Source of the DNA: Variovorax brevis
Lineage (GTDB): Bacteria; Pseudomonadota; Gammaproteobacteria; Burkholderiales; Burkholderiaceae_C
DNA length: 64,000 bases
Reading direction: 5' to 3'
Assembly: GCF_030317105.1 (NCBI RefSeq)
Contig: NZ_JASZYG010000004.1
Location: 558,001 to 622,000, forward strand
Position 1 is the first letter of the stretch, and every line of letters starts with the position of its first letter. Below are positions 1 through 8,334 of the stretch, one piece after another. The notes under the pieces are model-generated. The model did no database searches and had not been told where the DNA came from. It saw only the letters and a list, made by a program, of their open reading frames with translations. A program made the position numbers and the translations under genes.

Positions 1-708
1 GCAGTGGGCACCTCGGCCATCGGTGCGGCATTGGCCGAGCACGAATCGGTGTGGCTGCACCGGGGCGAACATTTCTTTGACGACACCGGCATCTACAGCT
101 GCGCCGGCGCACCGCTTTTCGGACCGGATGGCGCATGCATCGGCATGCTCGACCTGACGGGCGTCAGCGTCGTCGAGCGGCCCGAGCTTCGCCACTTGGC
201 GGAGATGTCGGCGCGCAGCATCGAGAACGCGCTCGTTCAGCAGCACCGCTGCGCGCTGCTGTTGCACCTGGCATGGCCGGGCTACACCATCGGCGCGGAG
301 GCGATGGGGCTGCTGTGCCTGGACGCCGAAGGCTACGTCGTCGGCGCCAATGCGGCCGCCCGCCAGATGCTGCACCAGCCCATTCTTCGCTCGCAGGTGG
401 CGCTTCACAGCAACGACCTGTTCGCGATGCCGCTTGGAATGCTCTTTGACGCCGCGAAGCGCGATGACGTGGCGCTGGAAGTGCCCTTGTGGTCCGGCTT
501 GCGCGTGCGGGCACGCGTGCAGTTGGCGGGGCGCCGGTCGGAGCCGGAAGCGGCGGAGGCCAGGCCGAGGCTGCGCGAGGTGGAGACAGATCTGATCCGG
601 CGCGCGGTGGACGACGCGCGGGGCAACGTGGCCGAGGCAGCGCGCGCGTTGGGGATCAGCAGGGCGACGGTTTACCGGAAGCTGTGGCACGTGCGCAGGC
701 AGGGGTGA
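1..708 (+). CDS. AcoR-like transcriptional regulator, C-terminal part (5' end outside the window)
   Basis: The frame is open from the first base, so the gene begins upstream. The visible part has the end of a GAF-like sensor domain (SAIGAALAEHESVWLHRGEH, then a PLFGPDGACIGMLDLTGV segment), a PAS-like stretch (LCLDAEGYVVGANAAARQML) and a C-terminal Fis-type helix-turn-helix (NVAEAARALGISRATVY). This resembles AcoR-family activators of acetoin or related catabolism. The sigma-54 AAA+ domain that normally lies between the PAS and Fis parts is missing: only about 30 residues separate them and there is no Walker A or GAFTGA. It would therefore not be expected to activate sigma-54 polymerase. It converges with the response regulator that follows. 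The effector is unknown. Confidence 0.75.
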   Translation, partial: AVGTSAIGAALAEHESVWLHRGEHFFDDTGIYSCAGAPLFGPDGACIGMLDLTGVSVVERPELRHLAEMSARSIENALVQQHRCALLLHLAWPGYTIGAEAMGLLCLDAEGYVVGANAAARQMLHQPILRSQVALHSNDLFAMPLGMLFDAAKRDDVALEVPLWSGLRVRARVQLAGRRSEPEAAEARPRLREVETDLIRRAVDDARGNVAEAARALGISRATVYRKLWHVRRQG

Positions 709-745
709 GGCGTCGGCTTGACCCAAGTAGCGCCCAGCGCATTCG

Positions 746-2116
746 CTAGCGCAAGCCCAGCCGCGTCAGTTTCTTGATCAACCCCACTCGCGAGATGCCC
801 AGGCGCCGCGCCGCTTCGGATTGATTGCCGCCCGCGGCCGTCATGGCATCGCGGACCAGGCGCAGTTCCAGTTCGTTGATCGCCGCGTCCAGCGGGCCGA
901 TGCCTTGGGACGATGCAGCAGGTTCGGGCCGCGCGTCATCGCCCATGTCGCCGCTGGCCAGGCGCAACAGTTGCGCATCGACCTCGCGCTGGTCAGGCAA
1001 GAGCAGCGCACCGGCGGATTCGACGATGGCCTTGAGTTCGCGCACATTGCCGGGCCACTCGCGCGCCGTGAGCCATGCCAGCGCACCGGCTGACAGGCCC
1101 GCGCGCGGTGCGACGCGGTGCAGGAAGCGCGTGGCCAGCACCGGCACGTCGCCGGGGCGCTCAGACAGCGCGGGCGTGCGCAGCACCACGCCCTTGAGGC
1201 GGTAGAACAGGTCTTCGCGAAAAGTGCCCTCGCGCACCATGGCCTCCAGATCGCGGTGCGTGGCGGCCACCACGCGGGCGTCGGCATGCTTTTGCACCCG
1301 CCCGCCCACCGCCACGAAAGAGCCTTCCTGCAGGAAGCGCAACAGCTTGACCTGCATGGGCGGCGGCATCTCGCCCACTTCGTCGAGGAAGAGCGTGCCG
1401 CCGTGTGCCGCTTCCACCAGGCCCGGCTGGTCGCGGTAGGCGCCGGTGAAGCTGCCTTTCATGTGGCCGAAGAGTTCGCTCTCCAGCAATTCGGCCGACA
1501 GCGCGCCGCAGTGGATCGCCACGAAGGGGCCGCTGCTGCGCGCGCTGCAGGCGTGCAAGGCGCGGGCGACCAATTCCTTGCCCGTGCCCGTGGGCCCCAG
1601 CACCAGCACGCTGACCGTGGTCTGCGCCACGCGGCGCACGAGCGCGCGCAACTGCATCGTGGCCGGCGCCTGCCCCACCATGCCGAGGTCGTCCGTGGCC
1701 TGCTCCGCGCGCAGCAGGGCGAGTTCGGCGTCCAGCCGCGCCTTGCGCAGCGCGCGGGCCACGACGATGCGCAGCATGTCGGGGTCGATGGGCTTGGTCA
1801 GGAAGTCCCAGGCACCGAGTTCCGTGGCGCGCAGGGCGAGGTCGTGCTCGCCGTGGCCGGTGAGCACGACCACGGGCACGCGTGCAAATCGCGGGATCAG
1901 CTCCAGGCCGATTTGCGGATCCATGTGCGGGGGCATGGCCAGGTCGAGCAGCACCAGTTCGGGCTTGTGCTTGTCGAAAGCAGCCAGCGCCTGCTCGCCA
2001 TCGCCGGCAACGGTGACCTCGTGGCCCAGGTCGCGCAGGAAGTTGCCGCCCAGGCGCTGGAAGGCGGGTTCGTCGTCGGCCAGCAGCACGCTGCCGGTTT
2101 CGGGTGCATCGGTCAT
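746..2116 (-). CDS. NtrC-family sigma-54 response regulator
   Basis: 456 aa. It has a receiver domain (residues about 8-120, phospho-acceptor Asp58 in LVLLDLAMPP), a AAA+ domain (Walker A GPTGTGKE at 174-181, Walker B GGTLFLDEVGEM, WPGNVREL) and a C-terminal Fis helix-turn-helix (NQSEAARRLGISRVGLI). The sigma-54 contact loop reads GSFTGA (221-226) instead of the usual GAFTGA. The start was chosen at MTDAPETGSVLLADDE because it opens directly onto the receiver domain and overlaps the sensor kinase stop by four bases (ATGA); the longer open frame upstream only shadows the kinase. Translational coupling makes the kinase the near-certain partner. The likely target is the divergent DUF4166 operon, which has a sigma-54 promoter. 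Confidence 0.9.
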   Translation of the reverse strand: MTDAPETGSVLLADDEPAFQRLGGNFLRDLGHEVTVAGDGEQALAAFDKHKPELVLLDLAMPPHMDPQIGLELIPRFARVPVVVLTGHGEHDLALRATELGAWDFLTKPIDPDMLRIVVARALRKARLDAELALLRAEQATDDLGMVGQAPATMQLRALVRRVAQTTVSVLVLGPTGTGKELVARALHACSARSSGPFVAIHCGALSAELLESELFGHMKGSFTGAYRDQPGLVEAAHGGTLFLDEVGEMPPPMQVKLLRFLQEGSFVAVGGRVQKHADARVVAATHRDLEAMVREGTFREDLFYRLKGVVLRTPALSERPGDVPVLATRFLHRVAPRAGLSAGALAWLTAREWPGNVRELKAIVESAGALLLPDQREVDAQLLRLASGDMGDDARPEPAASSQGIGPLDAAINELELRLVRDAMTAAGGNQSEAARRLGISRVGLIKKLTRLGLR

Positions 2117-3921
2117 GGCGTTCCCGGAAAGGTCAAGGTGAAACAGGTGCGCCACGGCGCGCGCTCGGTCAGCGCGACCGAGCCGCCGTGCGCGTTCATG
2201 ATGCGGGCCACGATCGCCAGGCCCAACCCCGTGCCGCCGGGGCTGCGGGACGCGAAGGGCTCGAACAGGCGGTCGCGGATCTCGGCCGGCACGCCGGGCC
2301 CGTTGTCGCACACGTGCAGCAGCACGTCGCCGTCCCGGGCTTCGGCGTCGATGTGCACGTGGCCCTGTGTCGCCGCGCCGTTGTCGCTGGACGCGACCGC
2401 CGTGCGCGCGTTCTCGAACAGGTTGGTCAGCGCCTGGTCGACGCGGCGCGGGTCGGCTTCGATCATCCATGGACCGTTCAGCCCTGCGCCCAGGCTCACG
2501 TCGGGCAAGCGCATCGCCGCGGTCCGCACATGGGCCGCCAGGTCGATACGGGCGGGCGCGAGTTTCCACGGTTTGGCGTAGTCCAGCAGGTCGCGTGTGA
2601 GGTGGGAGATGCGGGCGACCTGGTCCGCCACCTCGCGCCGCGTGTCGCTGGGCGCGCCGGCAACAGCCATCGCAATGATGTTGAGTGGATTGCGGATGTC
2701 ATGTGCCACAGTGGCCGCGAGCGAGCCGAGTTCGGCCAGCCGCGCCTGCAATTGCCGCTCGCGTTCGCGTGCTGCGATCTGCTGGGCCTGCTCGACGTTC
2801 GATGCTGCTTCTTCGACCACACTGCCGAAGAGTTCGGCCACATGGCGCGGACCGGGCGGCGCGGCGTCCCAGCCGTGCAGGGTCGTCGTCCATGCGCCGC
2901 CGGAGCGGGTGCAGTGCAGTTGCGGCGTGCCATCGTCGTGCAGCGCCGCGTCGCCGATGCGCACCTCGACCTGCGTGCCGATGCGATGGCTGAGCAGCGT
3001 CGCCGCCTGCTGCGCCAAGGCCTGCGGCGTTTCGGCTCCCTGGAGCGCACGGCGCCAGTGACCCAGATCGGCCACCGTGACCTCGCCGCCTGGATAGATC
3101 AGCCGCTCGGCAAAGCGCCGCACCGGCCCGTTCAATGCAAGGCATCCAGCCGCGACGGCCAAGCCGCCGAGCCATCGCGATTCGATGGGCAGGAGCGGCA
3201 TCAAGGCCACGATGGCTGCGGCCAAGGCCAGCAGCAGCGCCCACACCAGCGCACGCCGTGCCCACGCATTCGCCACGAAGACGCCGTAGCGCAGGATGCC
3301 GTAGACCAGGATCAGCGGATAGAGCGGCAAGCCCAGCAGCGGGAACGGATACACCGGCCAATCCAGCACCGCCATGCCGTAGCCCGTCAGGCACACCATG
3401 CCCCAAAGGCAAGAAGCGGTGACAGCGGCGATCTGGCTGCGCGCCGGCGGCCGCGAACGCATGAGCGCAGTCAGCAGCACCGAGATGCCTCCGATGCCCA
3501 GGATGACCCACGCCATGCTGGCGGCCCAGCCGACCGTGTTGGCGACGGCGATCCAGCCCACGTAGCGCTGCGGCACGATCTGGCCGGGCACCAGGATCTC
3601 GGCGATCAGCGAGCCCGCCGCGCCCAGCGCATAGGCCGCAACGACGCCCGCGCGGCCGATGTCGACGCGGCAGAACACCACGCAGAAGTGAAAGAAGAAG
3701 GCCGAGGTCAAGGGCGCGGTACCGAGCAACGCCAGCGCAGCCGCCTCGACCTGCGGGCCGAACCAGTTGGGCAACTCGTTTCCCGTGATCCACACCGCGA
3801 TGCCGGCCAGGAACATCGCCAGCAAGCGGGCGCCCGCCACCCTGTCGGCCCACACCAGCAGCACGGCAATGAGCGCGAGCGTTTCGAACAGGGCAAAGGC
3901 CAGAAAGACGTGAATCAGCAT
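2113..3921 (-). CDS. Membrane sensor histidine kinase, partner of the NtrC-type regulator
   Basis: About 602 aa from the start MLIHVFLAF. The first 270 residues form roughly eight hydrophobic segments, resembling histidine-kinase N-terminal 7TM-type sensors. A soluble linker follows, then HisKA with phospho-acceptor His407 (AHDIRNPLN) and HATPase_c with an N box (NLFENARTA), DNGPGVP and GGTGLGLAI. An upstream Met would add about 57 polar residues before the first membrane helix, so the start just before that helix was preferred; a strong ribosome site is not obvious. The signal is unknown, but the membrane-embedded sensor suggests an envelope or lipophilic cue. The gene is transcribed away from the DUF4166 operon. 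Confidence 0.88.
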   Translation of the reverse strand: MLIHVFLAFALFETLALIAVLLVWADRVAGARLLAMFLAGIAVWITGNELPNWFGPQVEAAALALLGTAPLTSAFFFHFCVVFCRVDIGRAGVVAAYALGAAGSLIAEILVPGQIVPQRYVGWIAVANTVGWAASMAWVILGIGGISVLLTALMRSRPPARSQIAAVTASCLWGMVCLTGYGMAVLDWPVYPFPLLGLPLYPLILVYGILRYGVFVANAWARRALVWALLLALAAAIVALMPLLPIESRWLGGLAVAAGCLALNGPVRRFAERLIYPGGEVTVADLGHWRRALQGAETPQALAQQAATLLSHRIGTQVEVRIGDAALHDDGTPQLHCTRSGGAWTTTLHGWDAAPPGPRHVAELFGSVVEEAASNVEQAQQIAARERERQLQARLAELGSLAATVAHDIRNPLNIIAMAVAGAPSDTRREVADQVARISHLTRDLLDYAKPWKLAPARIDLAAHVRTAAMRLPDVSLGAGLNGPWMIEADPRRVDQALTNLFENARTAVASSDNGAATQGHVHIDAEARDGDVLLHVCDNGPGVPAEIRDRLFEPFASRSPGGTGLGLAIVARIMNAHGGSVALTERAPWRTCFTLTFPGTP

Positions 3922-3986
3922 GTGCAGCGAGCTTGGGTTGGGCCGCGGATCGCCTGTCAACGACGTTGACGACCCGGGCTTTGCGC

Positions 3987-4007
3987 ACTGTATACGAAGT
4001 ATGCAGT
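3987..4007. promoter_or_regulatory. Candidate enhancer (UAS) palindrome for the NtrC-type regulator
   Basis: Two 9-base arms, ACTGTATAC and GTATGCAGT, are separated by three bases and match as an inverted repeat with one mismatch. The site lies in the intergenic region between the kinase and the DUF4166 gene. Its centre is about 87 bases upstream of the start site predicted from the sigma-54 promoter, a normal distance for an NtrC-type enhancer. The binding assignment is inference. Confidence 0.5.
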
Positions 4008-4057
4008 TCGAAAGTCGATCTTCAATGAAATCAACGACTTGCGTGCGCCATCGGAGG

Positions 4058-4073
4058 TGGCCCGATTTTGGCA
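4058..4073 (+). promoter_or_regulatory. Candidate sigma-54 (-24/-12) promoter
   Basis: The sequence TGGCCCGATTTTGGCA matches the sigma-54 consensus TGGCACGN4TTGCA at all but two defined positions. The essential GG (4059-4060) and GC (4071-4072) have the correct 10-base spacing. It is immediately upstream of the DUF4166 gene and next to a sigma-54-dependent regulator. It also argues against the TTG at 4068 as the start codon, since that TTG lies inside the -12 element. Confidence 0.6.
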
Positions 4074-4109
4074 ATAAGGGTGGCATCCGCAACCCGAACG
4101 AGCCTCACG

Positions 4110-4772
4110 ATGACCGCCCTGTCGAACCTCTTGCCCCACCTGTTTCGCAGCACGCCGACGCCTGTGGCTGCCCCGCTCGACCTGCCCGCATTGGTCGGCG
4201 CCGAGGGCTGGGCACGGCTGCCGGCCAATGTGCAACGCCGCTTCGGGGTGGCCCACGGTGACACGGCCTATGCCGGCCATCTGGAACTGCGCTGCTCGCC
4301 CATCGGCCGCCTCTTCGCGCGGATGGCGCATGCCTTCGGCGGCCCGCTGACGCGAACCAACGCCTCGGACATGCCAACCACCGTCCGCGTGCACGGCGAC
4401 CCCCAGGGCGGAATGGTGTGGGAGCGCTGCTTCCATCGCGCCAGCCTTGGCGGCGACCGCATGGTTCGCTCCACCAAGGAGATGGGCCCCGACGGCGGCC
4501 TGCGCGAACGCACCGACGGCGGCCTGACGATGACGCTGGACGTCTTCGAGGAAGCGGGATCGCTGGTCTTCCAGAGCCGCCGGTTCGCCCTGGTGCGTGG
4601 CCGCTGGCGCATCGGCGTGCCGATGCTGCTGACACCCGGCACCTGCCGCGTCGTGCACACCGACCTCGGCGGCGGCCTGTTCCGCTTCACGCTGACCATG
4701 GTGCATCCGCTGTGGGGCCAGACCTTCTTCCAATCCGGTGTCTTCACCGACCCCGTTGCCTGCGAAAGCTGA
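4110..4772 (+). CDS. DUF4166 domain protein
   Basis: 220 aa from MTALSNLLPHLF. It has DUF4166 features: LPANVQRRFGVAHG near the start, SPIGRLFARMAHAFGGPL, then a beta-rich body with GGMVWERCF and a C-terminal VHPLWGQTFFQSGVF. The family's biochemical role is unknown; it often occurs beside or fused to NAD-binding epimerase-like proteins, as here. The next gene starts three bases after the stop, so the two form an operon. Transcription is probably from the sigma-54 promoter just upstream. No signal peptide is visible, so a cytoplasmic location is likely. Confidence 0.75.
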   Translation: MTALSNLLPHLFRSTPTPVAAPLDLPALVGAEGWARLPANVQRRFGVAHGDTAYAGHLELRCSPIGRLFARMAHAFGGPLTRTNASDMPTTVRVHGDPQGGMVWERCFHRASLGGDRMVRSTKEMGPDGGLRERTDGGLTMTLDVFEEAGSLVFQSRRFALVRGRWRIGVPMLLTPGTCRVVHTDLGGGLFRFTLTMVHPLWGQTFFQSGVFTDPVACES

Positions 4773-4774
4773 TC

Positions 4775-6271
4775 ATGTCCCTTGTCTTCACCCTGCTCTC
4801 CGTCCAGGCGCTGCTGGGCGCCTTCGACAATCTCTGGCATCACGAACTCGCGGCCCGGTTGCCGCAACGCGTGTCGGCGCGGCGCGAACTCGCGTTGCAC
4901 GCGGCGCGCGAAGCCATCTACGGCATCGTGTTCATCGGACTAAGCTGGTTCGAATGGCGCGGCGCCTTCGCCTTCGGCCTGGCCGCGCTGCTGCTGACGG
5001 AGGTGGCGATCACGCTGGCCGACTTCCTGGAAGAAGACCGCACGCGCCGGCTGCCGCCTTTCGAGCGCGCACTGCACACGCTCCTGACGATCAGCTATGG
5101 GCTCTTCATCGGCCTCTTCGCGCCGGTGTGGTTTGGCTGGGCCCGGCAGCCCTCAGAGCTGGCGCTGGTGCCGCACGGATGGGTGTCATGGCTATTCACA
5201 GCCTACGGCATTGGCGTGGTAGCGTGGAGCGTTCGCAACACGCTCGCAGTGATCGCGCTGAACCGCATCGCAAGGATGGCCAGCATGCAACCCACGCCGA
5301 TACCCGGCCAGCAACATGGCCACCTGATTGCGCCGGCCGTGCTGGTCACCGGCGCCACCGGCTTCGTCGGCAGTGCGCTGGTGGCCGAATTGCAGCGCGA
5401 CGGGCGCCGCGTGATTGCGTTGACGCGCGATGCGCGACAGGCGAGCGCGAGCCTGGGGCCGGGCGTGTGGACGGTGGAGAGCCTCGACGCGATCCCCTCC
5501 GAAACACGTATCGACGCGGTCGTGCATCTGGCCGGCGCGCGCGTGCTCGGCATGCCCTGGACGGCCGCGCGCCGCCGCACGCTGCTCGCGAGTCGCGCGG
5601 GTCTCATGAACGCGCTGCTGGACTTGATGCGCCGGCTGCAACAACCGCCGCGCGTGCTGGTCAGCGCATCGGCCATCGGGTTCTACGGCGGGTCGCCGGA
5701 CGATTCATTCGAGCCGCTCGACGAGTCCGGCCCGCCGCGCCCCGGCGAGTTCCAGTCCGACCTGTGTGCCGCCATCGAGCACGAGGCGCGCCGCGCCGAG
5801 GCACTGGGGGTGCGCGTCGTGCGCATGCGCTTTGCCGTGGTGCTGGGCCGCGGCGACGGCGCCTATCCGATGCAAGCCCTTGCGGCACGCATGGGCCTGG
5901 GCGCGGTGCTCGGCAGCGGGCGCCAAGCGGCGCCGTGGATCCATCTGGACGACGCGATCGGCCTGATCCGCTTCGCCATGGACAAGTCAGAACTTGCGGG
6001 TGCGATCAACGCCGTTGCACCCGACACGCCGTCGCAAGCTCGCTTTGCCAAGTCGCTGGCTGCATCCTTCGGGCGCCGGGCTTTGATTCGCATGCCGGGC
6101 GCGCCGCTGCGAGCGATGGCCGGCGAGATGGCGACGCTGTTGCTGACAGGTCAGAACGTCGTTCCGCGCGCGGCCTTGGCAGCCGGCTATGTATTTCGCC
6201 ATCCGCAGCTCGACAGCGCATTGGCGGACTTGGCGGGGCGGCGTGGAAAGCCCTCAACGCCGGTCACGTGA
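4775..6271 (+). CDS. TIGR01777-type NAD(P)-binding epimerase with an N-terminal membrane domain
   Basis: 498 aa. The first 170 or so residues contain about four hydrophobic segments (for example ALHTLLTISYGLFIGLF). From about residue 188 comes a Rossmann domain of the extended SDR type: VTGATGFVGSALVAEL, then VVHLAGARVLG and SASAIGFYGG, ending in a DUF1731-like C-terminus with VVPRAALAAGYVFRHP. This matches the TIGR01777/YfcH family fused to a membrane anchor. The active-site Tyr is probably in GFYGG. The substrate is unknown. It starts three bases after the DUF4166 stop, so both products probably act together and are induced together. Confidence 0.8.
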   Translation: MSLVFTLLSVQALLGAFDNLWHHELAARLPQRVSARRELALHAAREAIYGIVFIGLSWFEWRGAFAFGLAALLLTEVAITLADFLEEDRTRRLPPFERALHTLLTISYGLFIGLFAPVWFGWARQPSELALVPHGWVSWLFTAYGIGVVAWSVRNTLAVIALNRIARMASMQPTPIPGQQHGHLIAPAVLVTGATGFVGSALVAELQRDGRRVIALTRDARQASASLGPGVWTVESLDAIPSETRIDAVVHLAGARVLGMPWTAARRRTLLASRAGLMNALLDLMRRLQQPPRVLVSASAIGFYGGSPDDSFEPLDESGPPRPGEFQSDLCAAIEHEARRAEALGVRVVRMRFAVVLGRGDGAYPMQALAARMGLGAVLGSGRQAAPWIHLDDAIGLIRFAMDKSELAGAINAVAPDTPSQARFAKSLAASFGRRALIRMPGAPLRAMAGEMATLLLTGQNVVPRAALAAGYVFRHPQLDSALADLAGRRGKPSTPVT

Positions 6272-6289
6272 CTGGCACGCCGGCCCGAA

Positions 6290-6670
6290 TCACGCCGCGG
6301 CCGGCACCTTGTCCAGGAAGCCCGTGACTGTGTGCAGGCGCCCCGCGGCCAACTGCGCAAAGTCAGTGCCCTGAATCAAGTCCTGCGCCGCTTCTGGCCC
6401 GAGCGTCCACGAAAAGCGCAGGTGATCGCCGTGTGCGTCGGGCTTGCCCAGCAGGCTGAAGCGAAAGCCGGGAAAGCGCGCTTGCACGGCGCCGACCATG
6501 GCGTTGATTTCCTCGCGTCCGCTGGCCTTCCCGATCGGATCGACGTAGCGGGCATCGGCCGTCCAGCCGGCTTCCAGCAAATGCAGCCGGCGAGCCGGGT
6601 CGGCCTCGTTCCACACGGCAATGTAGGCTTGTGCGACTTCGGCGGCCTGGGTGGTGGCGGTGGTGTTCAT
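6290..6670 (-). CDS. NTF2-like / SnoaL-fold protein
   Basis: 126 aa, small alpha+beta cone fold typical of the nuclear transport factor 2 superfamily: AQAYIAVWNEADPARRLHLL, ARYVDPIGKASGREEI and a C-terminal beta sheet (HLRFSWTLGPE, GRLHTVTGFLD). Members include polyketide cyclases, ketosteroid isomerases and many uncharacterised stress proteins, so no reaction is assigned. A good ribosome site (GAAAGGAAG) precedes the ATG. It lies about 105 bases downstream of tupA on the same strand and may be co-transcribed, but nothing links it to tungstate. Confidence 0.75.
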   Translation of the reverse strand: MNTTATTQAAEVAQAYIAVWNEADPARRLHLLEAGWTADARYVDPIGKASGREEINAMVGAVQARFPGFRFSLLGKPDAHGDHLRFSWTLGPEAAQDLIQGTDFAQLAAGRLHTVTGFLDKVPAAA

Positions 6671-6775
6671 GGCGACTTCCTTTCAGTGTTGACCCGCTGG
6701 ATTGCGGGGGTGAAGGAATGGTCGCCGCGCCGGCGCCAAGGGTCGATAACCTCCCAGGTCAAGAAGCCGCCGACA

Positions 6776-7642
6776 TCACTTCGTCGCGTTGGGAAAGAAG
6801 AGTTGTTCGCCACCGATCTTGTACTCGGCGATGTTCGCCTGGCCCGCCGGCGAGGTCACCCAGTCCACGAACTTCTGCGCGCCCGCGCTGTTGAGTTGCG
6901 GGAACTTGGCCGGGCTCACGACCATCACGCCGTACTGGTTGAACAGGCGCTTGTCGCCTTCAACGAGGATGGCCAGGTCCGCACGGTTCTTGAAGCTGAG
7001 CCAGGTGCCACGGTCGGCCACCACGTAGGCGTTGCTCGATGCGGCGATGTTCAGCGCCGGACCCATGCCGCAACCGCACTCCTTGTAGGCTGAGCCCTTC
7101 TTGTCGTTGGTCACGGGTTGGCCCGCTTCGCCGATGCCGGTTTGCGCCCACAGGCGCCGCTCGGCCGCATCGGTGCCGCTCTTGTCGCCGCGTGAAACGA
7201 ATGGCGCATTGGCCGCGGCGATCTTCTTGAGGGCCGCGACGATGTCCTGCCCCTTGACGCCCGCCGGGTCGCCCTTGGGTCCTACAAGCACGAAGTCGTT
7301 GTACATGACGGGGTAGCGCTTGGCGGCGTAGCCTTCGGCGACGAACTTCTCTTCTGCGGCCGTGTCGTGCACGAAGAGCACATCGGCATCGCCGCGCCTG
7401 GCCATGTCGATGGCTTGGCCCGTGCCGACCGCAACCACCTTCACGTCGATCTGCGTGGCCTGCTTGAACGCCGGCAGCATGTGCGCAAACAGCCCCGACT
7501 GTTCGGTGGACGTGGTGGACGCCATGGTGATGGGCTGTGCGCTCACCTCGTGAATCGAGCCGAGGCCCACCATCAGCGCAACCGCCAGCATCGCGCCCTG
7601 CGCGGACACGCCGACACCCAACTGCTTCAACATCTTCTTCAT
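6776..7642 (-). CDS. tupA: Tungstate ABC transporter, periplasmic binding protein
   Basis: 288 aa with an N-terminal signal peptide (hydrophobic GAMLAVALMVGLGS, cleavage near VSAQP). The oxyanion-binding motif STTSTEQSGLF follows the signal, as in TupA proteins. Other family marks are DADVLFVHDTAAEEKFVAEG, MYNDFVLVGPKGDP and FVSRGDKSGTDAAE. TupA binds tungstate (less strongly molybdate) in the periplasm and delivers it to TupB/TupC for tungsten cofactor synthesis. The start codon overlaps the tupC stop by four bases and has its own ribosome site (AAAGGAGAA). Here the binding-protein gene is last in the operon rather than first. A related sulfate or molybdate receptor is possible but less likely. 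Confidence 0.88.
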   Translation of the reverse strand: MKKMLKQLGVGVSAQGAMLAVALMVGLGSIHEVSAQPITMASTTSTEQSGLFAHMLPAFKQATQIDVKVVAVGTGQAIDMARRGDADVLFVHDTAAEEKFVAEGYAAKRYPVMYNDFVLVGPKGDPAGVKGQDIVAALKKIAAANAPFVSRGDKSGTDAAERRLWAQTGIGEAGQPVTNDKKGSAYKECGCGMGPALNIAASSNAYVVADRGTWLSFKNRADLAILVEGDKRLFNQYGVMVVSPAKFPQLNSAGAQKFVDWVTSPAGQANIAEYKIGGEQLFFPNATK

Positions 7643-8334
7643 GCGAGTTCTCCTTTGACAAACAGCATGGCTTCCCTGGGCAAGGGGCCATTGAAAAAAT
7701 CGTGGACCGGCAGGTCGGCCAGGATGCGGCCGTGCTCCAGGTAAATGACGCGCGTTGCCAACCGCTTGACCTGACCGAGGTTGTGGCTCGCGAAGATGAG
7801 CGTGCGGCCGTCGGCCACCTGGCCAATCAGCGCTTCCACGTCGCGCTTGGCGGTGGGGTCCAGGCTGGCCGTCGGCTCATCGAGAAAGAGCACTGCCGGC
7901 GACAGCGCCCACGCGCGGGCCAGCGCCAGGCGTTGCTGCTGACCGCCCGACAAGGTGCGCGCGTTGCGTTCCGCGATGCCGGCCAGGCCGACGTGGTCGA
8001 GTGCCTCCATGGCGCGCCGCTTGGCGTCCGACCAGCGCGCACCACGCAGCCACATGGCCAGCGCCACGTTGGTTCGCGCCTTGGCGCGGAGCATGTGCGG
8101 TCGCTGGAACAGCATGGCCTGCGTGCGATGCGGCGCCGTGCTCGTGAAGCTGCCCGAGGCATTCGGCACCAGCCCGTGCAGCAGGCGCAGCAGGGTGCTC
8201 TTTCCGCTTCCGTTGGCGCCGATGAGCGCCACGCGTTCGCCAGCGTGGATGGCAAGCGATGCACCGTGCAGCGCAGCCACCGCGCCGAAACGCACGTCGA
8301 CGTCCCGCAGACCGAAGAGAGGCTCTGTTGTCAT
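7639..8334 (-). CDS. tupC: Tungstate ABC transporter, ATP-binding protein
   Basis: 231 aa. It has Walker A GANGSGKSTL, the signature LSGGQQQRLALARA, Walker B VLFLDEPTASLD and the H-loop in IFASHNLGQV. Its short length, with no C-terminal TOBE/MOP regulatory domain, fits TupC rather than ModC. The start MTTEPLFGLRDV overlaps the permease stop by four bases, showing translational coupling in the order tupB-tupC-tupA. It works on the cytoplasmic face with the TupB permease. Confidence 0.87.
   Translation of the reverse strand: MTTEPLFGLRDVDVRFGAVAALHGASLAIHAGERVALIGANGSGKSTLLRLLHGLVPNASGSFTSTAPHRTQAMLFQRPHMLRAKARTNVALAMWLRGARWSDAKRRAMEALDHVGLAGIAERNARTLSGGQQQRLALARAWALSPAVLFLDEPTASLDPTAKRDVEALIGQVADGRTLIFASHNLGQVKRLATRVIYLEHGRILADLPVHDFFNGPLPREAMLFVKGELA

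Noticed and set aside
3991..4000. TATACGAAGT, resembling part of a lox recombination arm
   Set aside because: Only ten bases match, with no second arm or spacer of the right form. It is better explained as the centre of the palindrome upstream of the sigma-54 promoter.
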